DNA from: Brachionus koreanus
Taxonomy: Eukaryota > Rotifera > Eurotatoria > Ploima > Brachionidae
Direction: 5' to 3'
Length of the DNA: 24,399 bases
NCBI GenBank assembly: GCA_016987375.1
Contig: PJRA01000005.1
Coordinates: 1,673,291-1,697,689, forward strand
Numbering within the stretch: position 1 is the first letter of the stretch; each line of letters opens with the position of its first letter. Of the stretch, positions 10,460-20,935 are shown piece after piece. The notes under the pieces are model-generated. The model was not told the DNA's origin. It made no database searches and was given only the letters and a program-made list of their open reading frames with translations. The translations under genes and the position numbers were made by a program.

Positions 10460-10853
10460 GGGTCAACCCGAATATGTGATCACATGACCATAGTTTGGTG
10501 ATCAAGAATTTAAAAATAAAAATTTGAAAAAAAATTAATTTAATTTTTGTGATAATTTATTGAATTTTTTGATCTATAAAAAGTTATTTTTTCCTAATCA
10601 TTATTAAAAATAATATGAATAAGAAATGTTTTTTAGACATGTGCATTTTGATACTTCATATATCATATATCATCATTTTTTTACAAATTGGACAAGCTAC
10701 AGTATTTTCAAGCTTACTTAAAGCTCGACTTACTAACAAATAGAATACATGAAAAATTCTTGACCAAATACCAAGTACCAAATTTCACAAAACCGTGATC
10801 ATGGGTTGTTCACCAAAACTGTGATCATGTGATCACATATTCGAAGTGACGCC
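10460..10853. mobile_element. Non-autonomous MITE with ~45 bp terminal inverted repeats
   Basis: The left end (10460-10503) and right end (10808-10853) are inverted copies sharing CGAATATGTGATCACATGA and AGTTTGGTGA-like sequence (right: AGTTTTGGTGA). The element is about 394 bp long with no coding frame. The flanks AATTGATG (left) and AATTTATT (right) match at 6 of 8 positions and could be a worn 8 bp target duplication. The subterminal ATGTGATCAC core also occurs at the right end of the Merlin-like element near 3510-3527, so it may be a deletion derivative of the same family. Confidence 0.78.
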
Positions 10854-11461
10854 AATTTATTCTTACAAATAATAGCAGATATTGTGTAGTTCAAGTACAA
10901 ACATAACAAAAATCTTTCCTATTTTGATAAATTAAAATTTACTACAATAAAATATTCCAGAAAAAAAATTCTTTTTTTATGTAAAATAAAATTTTTAAAA
11001 TTATTTTTTTTTTAGGAAATCAAATCAATAGTCTATTAAAATCTAATTGATATTTAATTTTTTGTCCTTTTTTTGCATAAGAAAAAATATTTAAAGTAAA
11101 AAAAGTACAACACAAAGTATGTTGCACTTGTAAGCAGTATTTTTTTTATTTAAATAGATTTTAATTTATCAAAATATGAAGAAATTTTGATACAAATAAA
11201 TTTTTAATCAAATTTTGATACTAGGACATTGCAAACTTAAATACCTAATGGCTGAGCACTTAAAAGACTATCTTGTTAATCATGACCCTTTTTGACTTTT
11301 AAAATTAAAATAAAATTTTTCCCCCGAACCAAATATATATTTCATTAGGTTCGGTATTTTAATGTTGCTAATAAGATAATCTAAAATTAAGAAAAATTAC
11401 AAAATTGATTTATTTATTGGAATTTTTTTTGAGAATCATCATAACTACCTTATATTAACTC
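10854..11461. other. Intergenic, nothing coding seen
   Basis: AT-rich stretch. A small hairpin (CCGAACC 11324-11330 with GGTTCGG 11348-11354, 17-nt loop) is the only structure noted. Confidence 0.4.
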
Positions 11462-11638
11462 CGAAAAGAGCAATCTAATACAGAGAATTTAATCACTTTA
11501 ATTAAAAGTGGAAAAGAATTTGCTCGCGATGAGAACCAAGTCAAGTACGACAAACGTATTTTCCATATTGTTTCTGGCTATCAAAAAGATGATTGCTTAG
11601 AATATTTAAAAAATATCAGCTTAGTTACAATTAATTAA
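11462..11638 (+). other. Orphan exon-like open frame
   Basis: A 58-codon frame opening after a TAA at 11456 and ending TAA at 11638. It lacks an ATG at its beginning but reads like protein, with balanced composition in very AT-rich surroundings: TENLITLIKSGKEFARDENQ, then KYDKRIFHIVSGYQKDDCLE and YLKNI. A possible splice acceptor (AATACAG at 11477-11483) would start an exon at 11484. I do not recognise it and see no partner exons upstream. It may be the last exon of a decayed gene or gene fragment. Confidence 0.35.
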
Positions 11639-12231
11639 ATTAATTCAATAAACTATAATTAATCATTTATAATCATTTAATTTATTTATCAATAAAAAAT
11701 CAATAAAATGTAATATTTACTCAATCAATTATTTTTTTTACTATATTAATTTGTGCTATGAAAATAAGTGCTATGAAAACAATTTGAGATGCTATGAAAC
11801 ATACATGCTATGAAAAGATGCAGCCCCATATTAAGTAATTTGACAATAAGAAAATAAGATTTTTATAATTTGTTATAATAAGTTTATTTATGTTCCATTT
11901 TATCATTTCGCTTAGTTTATTTTAAATATTTTTGTATTTGGACTAAAAATGTTTACAATTAGAAATATTTGCAAATTAACTTTTCTGTTTCCAATACACA
12001 TCAGAAATTGGTTATTTATAATTTCAAATAATACCAATGATTTTCTTTTTTTAGCTCTCTAAATATAAAATAAAATTAGTTCAATATAAAAATATATTTT
12101 TTTACCTTTATAATAAATTCTACAAAATTCAACTTAAATTTGCCAATATTTTTAAAATAATTAGATTTTTCTTTATTCAATATTCAAAAATTAGCTTAAT
12201 TTTAACACAATATGCTAGAGCTTAAAAAATA
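11639..12231. other. Intergenic, JMJD8 5' flank
   Basis: AT-rich, with scattered ATGCTATGAAA-like direct repeats near 11755-11818 (GTGCTATGAAAA / GATGCTATGAAA / CATGCTATGAAA). No gene is seen. Confidence 0.45.
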
Positions 12232-13068
12232 ATGAAATTCGTCGTATTTATTTTCTTTTTTATTTCTTTGAATCATCAATTTATATTTATTAGCTGCTTT
12301 TTATCCAGTGCAAAAGAATGCAACACCTCTTTGGATGGGTCTTACCAGATAGAAAATGGTCCTTGTAATATTCCAGTTCTAACCGAGCCAATATCACAGC
12401 GAGAATTTTTAGAGAAATATGCGTATACATCTCCAGTGATATTTCGGTTTTCTGAGCAAGAAACATCTAAAAATGAGCTTTTTAAGCAAAAATGTCAATT
12501 AGATAATTTAAAACAAGAATATGGTGAAAAATATGTAACTGTTAGTTCGGCAAATACCTACTCCTATAAACGCTATTCAATGAAGCTTTCAGACTATTTG
12601 GAAGATTTCATAATTCCTTTTGATAAGAACAAAAATAAGCCTGAATTAAAATACGGGAATGAAACTTGGTATTTTTTTGGTGAAAATAATTTCACCGAAT
12701 GGAAGCCATTATTCGATTTATACTCAAAACCAATCTATAAATTGCCCGGACACACACATGCATACAGTTTTGGAATAGCCAGATTCTATACCGGGGTGCC
12801 TTTTCACTTTCATGGTCCTGTTTTTGCCGAAACTCTTGTTGGCAGAAAAAGATGGTTTTTATATCCACCTAACGAGGCTCCAAATTTTGATCCGGATAAA
12901 TCTACTTTACATTGGTTTTCGGAGGAGTATCCTAAGCTTGCATTGAACAAGAAGCCTCTTGAATGCATCTTAAATCCTTTAGAAGTAATTTATTTTCCCG
13001 ATAAGTGGATGCATGCTACTCTGAATCTTGACAATGTTGTTTTTATTTCAACATTTTTGAGTCCTTAA
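12232..13068 (+). CDS. JMJD8: JMJD8-like JmjC-domain protein, intronless
   Basis: A 278-residue single-exon protein. JMJD8 proteins are JmjC-fold proteins of the ER lumen. Residues 1-27 form a hydrophobic signal peptide, followed by Cys-containing sequence and N-glycosylation sequons (NTS at 31, NET at 143, NFT at 153), consistent with the secretory pathway. The conserved JMJD8 core is visible: SSANTYSYKRY (105-115), YFFGENNFTEW (147-157), AYSFGIARF, the metal-site region VPFHFHGP with His192 and His194, GRKRWFLYPP (204-213), PLECIL, and the second His in KWMHATLNLDNVVFISTF (259-275). The jelly-roll appears complete and the length is close to human JMJD8 (about 264). An in-frame TAA just upstream fixes the ATG. 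The gene converges on the acyltransferase, with 267 nt between the two stops. It is the only conserved gene here without introns apart from the repeat protein. Confidence 0.93.
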   Translation: MKFVVFIFFFISLNHQFIFISCFLSSAKECNTSLDGSYQIENGPCNIPVLTEPISQREFLEKYAYTSPVIFRFSEQETSKNELFKQKCQLDNLKQEYGEKYVTVSSANTYSYKRYSMKLSDYLEDFIIPFDKNKNKPELKYGNETWYFFGENNFTEWKPLFDLYSKPIYKLPGHTHAYSFGIARFYTGVPFHFHGPVFAETLVGRKRWFLYPPNEAPNFDPDKSTLHWFSEEYPKLALNKKPLECILNPLEVIYFPDKWMHATLNLDNVVFISTFLSP

Positions 13069-13335
13069 CTTTATTCAATCTTTTCAATCAAGCAATTTTC
13101 AACTAATGTTAATTTTTATGACTTTTTTTCAAAAAAAAAAAATTAGATAAAATAAAAAATTTTATTTTTAAAATAACTAATTTAAAAAATTATAAAATAA
13201 CTAAATAATTTTCAAAAAATGTTTGATGTAAAAATTTAGAATAATGAACACATAATTGATCTAGGCACAAAATAATCCAATACAGAATCCTTGAATATTA
13301 TTAAGGAAAATATAAATTGATAATTAAAATGCAAT

Positions 13336-16300
13336 TTATCTTACAAAATATCTAGGACATTGTTTTCTTGCGTTCCATTCAATACTGAACAAACAAACTT
13401 GAATTCCAATGCCCGTAAAAAGACTAACCCACACAAATACATTCCAAGCTGCATTATTTCCTCTAGGTATGAATAGACATATAACTTAAAATTGATTAAA
13501 ATTATCAATTAAAAAAAAATTTAAATTATATGGAAAAATTTACATCCAAATCCGGAAAACAGGAAAAACATTATCGGATAGAAAAAGCCGAAAATAAACG
13601 ATAAAATGTGCTCATGAAATATTGAACTAATAAAAATGACTAAAAATTGTGATAGAGCTCGATTTTTCTTTCCAAGAAGCTAAAAATTTCATATAAAAAA
13701 TTAATTTCACATAAAATATGTTGCCTTTTTTGCAGTTTATTTTTTAGAAACATTTTATTTTAGTAAAATTTAATTTATCAAAATAAGAAGTTTTTTTTTA
13801 TGAATTTCACTTTATCATATTTTTTTTTAAGTGAAAATTAATTCTAAAGAATGATTCAGATAATACAACGTTTGCATCATATCATCATGTGCAAATAGCC
13901 TGCAAAGCACTAAAAGCATTAAGAAATTATTTAAATTAAATTGGAGAGTTTTTGCAGAGACTAAATTTGGATGGTAAAATCTTTGGCACTATATCATTAC
14001 ATAGAAAAAAAAATAATAGAATAAAAGACAGAAAAAAATATCGATATAAGTATGTAAAAGTTATCATCGAAATTTTAAATAAAAAAGATAGAGAAAATAG
14101 CAAATTAAATTGTTAAGCAAAAAAATCAAAGAAAATGGAAAAATGCTTTCAAAATCTAAGCCTAAGAGTCAAAATTCAGATCCCCGAATTCAGTTGCGGA
14201 ATAGAGATGTTCCTCGCAATGAACAAAAACAGTGCTCAACAACTACTAAAAATTATCCGACTGTCTCTACTTCTGTTCCAACTTAGACTTTTTCATCTAT
14301 TGCTTCTTTTGCTTATTTATAAGTTGTGAATAAAAGTGAATGTATTTTTAAATAATTTTGATTGTTCTAAATATTTTGATTTTATGGATAAATTAATTAT
14401 TATTTAAAATTGAAAATAATGAATGATGATTTTTTTTGTCAGTTAGGCTATTCAATTACTTAATAATTTTTCTACACAATTTATATATATATATATGTTA
14501 ATTAATCATTTTTTCGACACTTTTCTATATATATTTCTATAGTTTAGTCCGTCCCAAATCTTTGTATCAGCTGATTAATTTATCAGGATGAACTTTCAAC
14601 CAGAGCAAAAAAATTTATTTCAATTTTAAATTTTTGTTTTTTTTTTCAAAAATTCGCTATGCCTTTTCATATATTATAAAGTATTTCAACTTAATTTCAG
14701 TAACATGTTTTAACATTTATTGATACTCAATTTAACAGTTTTTTAGGGCTCTGTAGCAATTAGCGTTGACTTTTTTTGACATAAAAATACCTGAACAGTT
14801 AGAAAATAGGGTTACGTTTCCAATATAAAAGTACTAATTTTCTTGTAAATGAGACATCACATTTTTATAGATAAAATGATTCAAAACACCCTTTAAGTTA
14901 CCTTTTCTTTTTACTTTTATTTCATGAAAATATGCATATTTTGCAACAGAAATTAATTGATTTTAATATTTATTGATTTCAGATTTCTGATTGATAAAAA
15001 AATTTCAAAAATTAATTTATTTACTTAACTAAAAGCAAATTAAAGATTTAACATCAAGCACTTTTTATAAATTAATGAACAATATGATCTATGACGTATT
15101 CTATACAAGTATTATATTATATCAAAGATAAAAGTTGTACATGATAACAAATTAAGTGATATTTTTAAAAAAACTGAGGGACTAAACCAAGGTGATATTC
15201 TATCACCATATTTATTTAACTCTTATATACGTGACCTTATAATACAGTGTTTGGAGCTAAAGCTAGATTCAAAAATCAAAGATAAAAATCTCTAAATTAT
15301 AGCTTATTGTGATGACACTGTAGTACTTTCTCCCTCTGCTGGTCAATATCAAATACCACTTTATTAATGTTTTGAATTGGCTAAATTATAGAAAATTGAC
15401 TTCAATGCCAATAAATCTGCTGCTCTCACTTTTTACTAGAATAAAAACATGGATTAGTTTTGTTTTTTTTTGAGTAAAAATAAAACAAACAAAATATATA
15501 AAATATTTAGGTCTTCAAATTGGTAATTTTTCTAATGTTTATAAAATTGTAATTTTTCTATTGAAAAAAGCTTCTACTTAAAGAATGGCTTGTCCAGAAT
15601 AAGTGTGCTTTTTATAAAAACAATTTTGTCAGTTAATTTATAATATCATTTTGATTTGGTATTAATTTCTCAAAAAAAAAACTAAGAAAATTTGATATAA
15701 GACAGAATATGCTATTAAAAAAAATGCTCTGGAATAAGCAAATTTAAATGAAATACAAATTTTTTTTTTTAATAAAACAAACAAATAAGTTGTTTTGTTT
15801 CTTTTATTGTCTTATTTTTATTTACATTTTTTTTTAGTTTTACATTGCCTTAAAGGCGTCAATTGAATAAATAAATAAGAAAAAGTTGTGATCTGATTTT
15901 TAAATGTACCTTTAAAAGTATGTACCAGAAATTTGAATTCATGATTTTACAAGCAATTGCAAACTTAAAGAAAAATTAATTTTCATTTATATAATTATTG
16001 AAGATAATCCAAATACTTCAATTGGGTTGAATGAATTCATACAAACCTTGGCTTGGTAGACTTAGTAAAATACGCGTTAAAACAAATCAAGTTTGAAATA
16101 TTGCTTAGCTCAAACTATTTCTTCTTGCTTACAATTTTAAATGATTTATTAAAGGTGGAATTTTATATCTGATTTTAAATTTTAAAACCGTACAATAATT
16201 GAGTTTTTATAGAAACCTATTTTGAACGATCTATATTAAAGTATAGAATATTCAAAATATTTACAAAAAAATATAGGAAAAGAAATTAAAGACTTTAGTA

Positions 16301-19300
16301 ATGAAAAGACTTAAAATTAACTTAGAACTTTGACAAATATTGATTTTAGAGGGGGGAGAGCATTTAAAATGTTATAATGACTTATTTTTATTGAAAAATG
16401 GTCAAGTTTTTGGAGTCAAAAATGCTGAAAACAAATGAAGAAAATATAAAGAGATTGAAAAATAAAAAAATTATATCACAGATATTTCAATAATAATAAT
16501 ATACAAAAATTTTTTTGGTGAAAATAAAAATTTTTTGCATTCATCAACAAATCATTCAAAGTTGAATTTTTACTTTAAGCTTGTTATTGTTGATATTTCA
16601 GTCAATTCTTTATTCAATTTGCTTTTAAAAAATTAACTGGTTACTAGAAAAAATTTTTTTCATTAACTTGAAATTTTTCTTTTAATCATTCTAAAATTCA
16701 GTGACCAGTTGGTCATTAATTTAAGCAGCTCCAAATATTTTTTATTTCAAAAATAAATCAAAATTGAACTTTACCTTGTTAACGTCTATGTAAATATAGT
16801 TATATAACCAATCTTGTACTAAAGTGTTCCAGGTTCTGTAATAAGCGTTAAACGAACATGAATTCCACCAGTCCAAATAAAATTGTCTATCTCCAAAGCG
16901 AAGCATTTCAGCCCAAGCCTTTTAAACATTATTTTAAAAATATTGCTGAATAAAATATTTTAAAAAAATTTACATTATGCCAACTGTGCAGGAATGAAAA
17001 GAAGACTAAGGAAATAAATTTAAATTAGATAAATTAGACATTTTTATAAATTTACTCATCATTTGAATCAAGGCTCCGGGTAGTATACTGATAGATATCA
17101 AGTGAAGATAGGATTTTAAATCAAGCTCTTTAACTACAACCTTGCTGAAAATTGGAACACAAAATCGATCAAAAAGACAATAAGTGTAAATAATGACTCC
17201 TCCAATTTCTGCAAAATATGAAAACACCAATTTCCAATTTACTTTTTTTGTTCTTTTAAAGTCAATTATTTTAATCTTGATAATTGTTAGCATTATTTCT
17301 TTACCTTGGATATTCGCTTTTGTAAACTAAAGTTGGTGCAAACATAAAATATAAGTATTTTGAGAACTCTGGACATCCGGTACTTTTAGGCCTATCACTA
17401 TCATCTATTTTGAAAAAAAATCAAAAATTAAATTTCAAAATTCATGTTTAAAAAAACTTTTCTTGTTATAAACAACGTGGTTCAAAACACTTGTTATGTT
17501 GCTTCTCACAAAAGCATAGCTTTTCATTAAGATACGAACCTTTTTATATTAATAATTAATATTAATTATTTTCTAATTTAAATATGGTACCTGCTCTAGA
17601 AGTATAATGATTCGACAAGCTACTGAAACTGAGTATATATTGTACAAAGGAGCAACTATCATTAGCAAAAAGTAGGCAATGCAGAGGATTAGAAAAATTC
17701 CATCTATCAAAATAGAGTTAGTCTTGTGTCTTTTCAAAGCCCATAATTTGAAAAAAAAATAGACCAAAAATAAGGCTGATAGTTGCATTGGTAACCAGTA
17801 AATAATCATGGTTGTCTGAAAGCCTTGAAATGACCACCAAAATAGATCAAAATCAAGGTTTATTCTTGAAAGTAATTTTTTTTTAAATTTTAAAAATAAA
17901 TCAAGCTAAAAAATTACTTTCCGAAAGTAGTGTAATCGTAAATTAAAATTTGAGCACATATTATGATCAGAATTGATATGAAAATGTGTCGAAAAGTTTT
18001 AATATGGCTTATTTTGAACAATTCAGTCAGCAACGATTCCCTATGAACAAAAACTTTTTCTTTTACGCCGGAGCCATGCTTCATTCTAAATATTGAATGT
18101 TAAATTTTGAATTTTTAAATTGTTCATAATATTTTTTTTACCTGACTGATTGAGCTAAAGATATATCGGTGCCAGTAAATTGAAATTCACTTTTGTTGAG
18201 TATGATTTGAATTTCATCTTTTAGTTGATCGCTTTTTGCACTAATATCTTCAATAATTTGATGCTTGAATTTCTTTAAGTAAAATTAAATTAAATTTAAA
18301 AAAAGATTAAATTAAATTTGTGATATATATTTTTTCATAAGCTTTCTCAGGATTAATATTTAAATCAAATAGTTTTTACCTGTTATTCTGATAGTTTAAA
18401 GTATTACTAAAACTTTATTCTAATTTTATTTTACCTGTAAATTTTTTTTACTCTCAAAAATAAAAACTATTAAGTTAAACTTCTAAGATGAATATAAAGA
18501 AACCTAAGCTCATTTGATTTTTATGAAATTCTTCAGAAAAATTAAATCTGAAAAAGTGGCAATTAAAAATAAATTTAAATCTAAGAAAATATTTGTTTTT
18601 TCTTAATTATAATACTTACTCTAGTTTCATTAGATAATGTGTTAAGCTCATACATGTTCAGTTGATTATTAGATTCTAATTTGTCATTTTCTTTTCTACT
18701 TATGCAATCGGTCATTTTTGAAAATGAGATTTTTGAAAATTTACTAGAAATTTTGTTCAAACTTAAATTTTTTGAGAAAAAAATATTGATTTTTCATCAT
18801 ATTTTATACTTTAAATGATAGTTTTGATTCTTATGATTCAATAATGATTGAATCACAAAAAAAAATTATTCAAATTAATAGTTAATTATTTTGTTTGAGT
18901 GATTTTTGTTCTAACCCTTTTTTTTAAAAACAAAATTTAAATTAAAAAAATATACTTGTTCTTAATTTAACAAATTCTTAAATTTAAAATTTAAAAAAAA
19001 AAAAAAAGATAAATTTAGTCGTTCTTAATCTAAGATTAAATTAAAAAAAAATTTTTAAAAAAGTAATGAGAAAGAAAATGTAGTTAAATATCGAAAATGA
19101 AGATTGCATAATTACAGAAATTGGTTTAAAAAAACATTCTTCTAACTTGAGTGCTCAATTTAGTTTTGATTCATTTTGAAACATGTGATCATATTGTATT
19201 TAGAATTATTAATTTTTTTTTCGTTTTAAACTTCTAGAATTTTTAAAGTTAAAAAAAGCTGCCTAACTTAAATTTATTTATGCTTTTTGAAGAAGATTTA

Positions 19301-19461
19301 ATCCAAAAATAAGAATCGAATTGATTTTAGATTTATTTATTTAAAAAAAAACTTACGGTTATTCGATCTTTGAGGTAATTTAGCTCTGATTTAAAGTCAT
19401 CACTCTTTATTTCTCTTCCCTCGTAAGACGTTTTTTCAATAGAATCCAAGCTTTCATTCAT
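13336..19461 (-). CDS. SOAT: Sterol O-acyltransferase (ACAT/SOAT), MBOAT family, 11 exons
   Basis: ER multi-pass enzyme that esterifies cholesterol or other sterols with fatty acyl-CoA. Exons (minus): 19461-19357, 18272-18142, 18085-17918, 17864-17591, 17539-17458, 17404-17305, 17252-17056, 17005-16974, 16918-16775, 13679-13544, 13484-13336. Total 1518 nt, 505 residues plus TAA (human SOAT1 550). Landmarks are [19 protein letters not shown], several hydrophobic spans, [20 protein letters not shown] (exon 4/5 join), [26 protein letters not shown], the SOAT signature FYLDWWN (376-382), YYRTWN, the catalytic His433 in SSIFHEHI, and WNVFVW then EWNARKQCP at the end. The C-terminus (RYFVR) is shorter than in vertebrate enzymes. 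A GTAAGA inside the last codons could be a donor to a further exon that I could not find. Intron 9 is 3095 nt and holds a dead retroelement; the other internal introns are 50-59 nt. Confidence 0.93.
13680..15094. other. Sterol acyltransferase intron 9, proximal part
   Basis: No exon of the gene is missing here. A more balanced patch at 14095-14285 reads open in two plus-strand frames (one with [20 protein letters not shown]). It may be another fragment of the retroelement or of an unrelated insertion. A short (TA)n run lies at about 14481-14496. Confidence 0.4.
15095..15885 (+). mobile_element. Decayed non-LTR (LINE) retrotransposon, RT domain
   Basis: Plus-strand reverse transcriptase remnant inside sterol acyltransferase intron 9. 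It reads [16 protein letters not shown] and SYIRDLI, then after a stop [17 protein letters not shown] (the YxDD catalytic box, with Cys in place of the usual Ala), [14 protein letters not shown], a later frame with [10 protein letters not shown], and a weak FDIRQN stretch. Multiple stops and frame shifts make it inactive. The 3' end, TTGAATAAATAAATAAG near 15880, looks like a short-repeat LINE tail. The 5' end is not defined and the clade is unresolved. Confidence 0.8.
18620..18715 (-). CDS. SOAT: Alternative first coding exon of the sterol O-acyltransferase
   Basis: This starts with an ATG at 18715 ([14 protein letters not shown]...) and runs 32 codons to a strong donor AGA|GTAAGTATT. The phase is 0, the same as the distal first exon (19461-19357, 35 codons, donor ACC|GTAAGTTTT). 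Both can join exon 2 at 18272 in frame, giving 502- or 505-residue proteins that differ only in the N-terminal cytosolic tail. The distal exon cannot splice into this one: the nearest upstream acceptor leads straight into a stop. Two promoters, or one real and one spurious exon, are the alternatives. Confidence 0.6.
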
Positions 19462-20596
19462 TTTTTTTTAAATAATATGTTGATTTAATGATAATTCTGA
19501 ATATTTTAATACAATGAGTTAAATAGAGTTATTTGAATATTTCAAAATTTCTAAAATATTTAGTAAGGACAAATATTTAGTTGTTAGACAAAAGAAAAAT
19601 GTTATCAGAACTATCAGTTTATTTCATAATTAACTAGACTCTTAAATGAAAAAAAAAGTTTACTTTTTATTCACGTCAAAGCTTTATTGACGCATGTCAA
19701 ATTAAAGGTTTACTAATTTGTTTTTTTTTGGTTTGATGATATTTTTTATTTCAATTTTAAAAATTACTAATATGTGAAAATAGAGTTATACTTTAGAAAT
19801 TTTCATTAAAAATTCCAATTTTGATTATCAATCGCACCTATTAAGATTTAACAATAATTAATTTCTATAATTTTTTTGTTATAAATTTATTTGTTCTAGG
19901 TATCTAATCTAACTAATTTATTCGAACTTAATTTTTATTAGAAAAACACGCGAATTTAAGGCTGAATAATGTGAAATTATAAATCAATGATATTTAATTT
20001 TGACCTGAATTTTTGTTTCATTTTATATGATGATTTTTTAAAACAAATAATTAGTCTTTAAATTAAACTTTTAATTTATTTTTTTATTAAGATGTAAAAT
20101 CATAATTCTTGTTTCCTAAAGAAACAAATCACTTAATTTAGTCTAATCCCCCTTTCGTCCCATATCTAACCAAATAAAATATTTATATTTAAACTAAAAA
20201 TATTGATTATTCAAATAAAAAAAAAATTATCATTTGAAATAGATTTAGAAGTCGTAGATTCGGATCACATTCACATTGACTTGTCTATTAATAATTTTAT
20301 TAGCTTATTTGAACCAGAGAATATGATTTCAATTAAATTAAATAAAATTATTTAAATATTCATGATGGAAAAAAAATTATAGATTAAAAAAAAGTGTTTT
20401 GAAAAATTTTTTCATTTTTAAAAATTTTTGTTGTTAATTTAAAAATTTAAAAATAAGAAAATGAAAAAAAAAATTTCAATAACAATCCAAATATTTGTCA
20501 ATTTTAGCATATTTCAATAAACACAATAATTGAATTTAAACTCTTATTTTAAAATCTGCTTTTTTTTTATAAATGCTCATCCTACTTTTTCTTAAT
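19462..20596. other. Intergenic, nothing coding seen
   Basis: AT-rich stretch upstream of the distal sterol acyltransferase exon, with long A/T runs and no supported gene, RNA or repeat family. Confidence 0.4.
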
Positions 20597-20935
20597 TATT
20601 AGGGTAAGTCAAAAAATTTTGCAATTTTTTTCTTATTTCAATTTATCGATAAAAAAATAAATAGTAAGCTAATTTCAAAATATAAATCATTATGCTCCCA
20701 AGTCTTTAGACATCTATCAACGTATTTATAGTACTTCGATTTCTCTTTTATACCATTAACAGCTTTTGATGCCAGAATACTCACGACACTCTACTTCAAC
20801 TTGGTTTGTAAAATGATATGCTCTTAGAAATTGAGCCTTTGAATGAAAAAGATGATAATCAGAAGGAGAAATATCTGGATCATATGCTGGATGAGGAAGA
20901 AACTCGAACTTTTTCATTACTAATGCTATTTAAAA
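20597..20935 (-). mobile_element. Mariner-family transposase relic, C-terminal part
   Basis: On the minus strand 20920-20850 reads KKFEFLPHPAYDPDISPSDY then HLF, the mariner transposase segment that carries the last catalytic Asp (family form HPPYSPDLAPSDYHLF). After one frame change it continues as KAQFLRAYHFTNQVEVE, again mariner-like, then breaks down with stops. A possible terminal inverted repeat ends the copy at TTAGGGTAAGTCAAAAAATT (20599-20618). The 5' two thirds of the transposase are not recognisable upstream, so the copy is truncated and dead. Confidence 0.82.

Noticed and set aside
13336..13347. Donor GTAAGA within the last codons of the sterol acyltransferase, implying a further exon
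   Set aside because: No downstream minus-strand segment before JMJD8 encodes the family's Tyr/Pro-rich tail, and the immediate in-frame TAA gives a plausible end; kept only as a caution.
14135..14329. 64-codon plus-strand frame ending in a Leu-rich stretch as a small membrane protein
   Set aside because: The other open frame over the same bases looks more protein-like, there is no initiation context or homologue, and it lies in an intron next to a retroelement.
18360..18460. Mini-exon candidates between the proximal first exon and exon 2 of the sterol acyltransferase
   Set aside because: Both candidate segments flanked by AG and GT carry in-frame stops in the phase needed.
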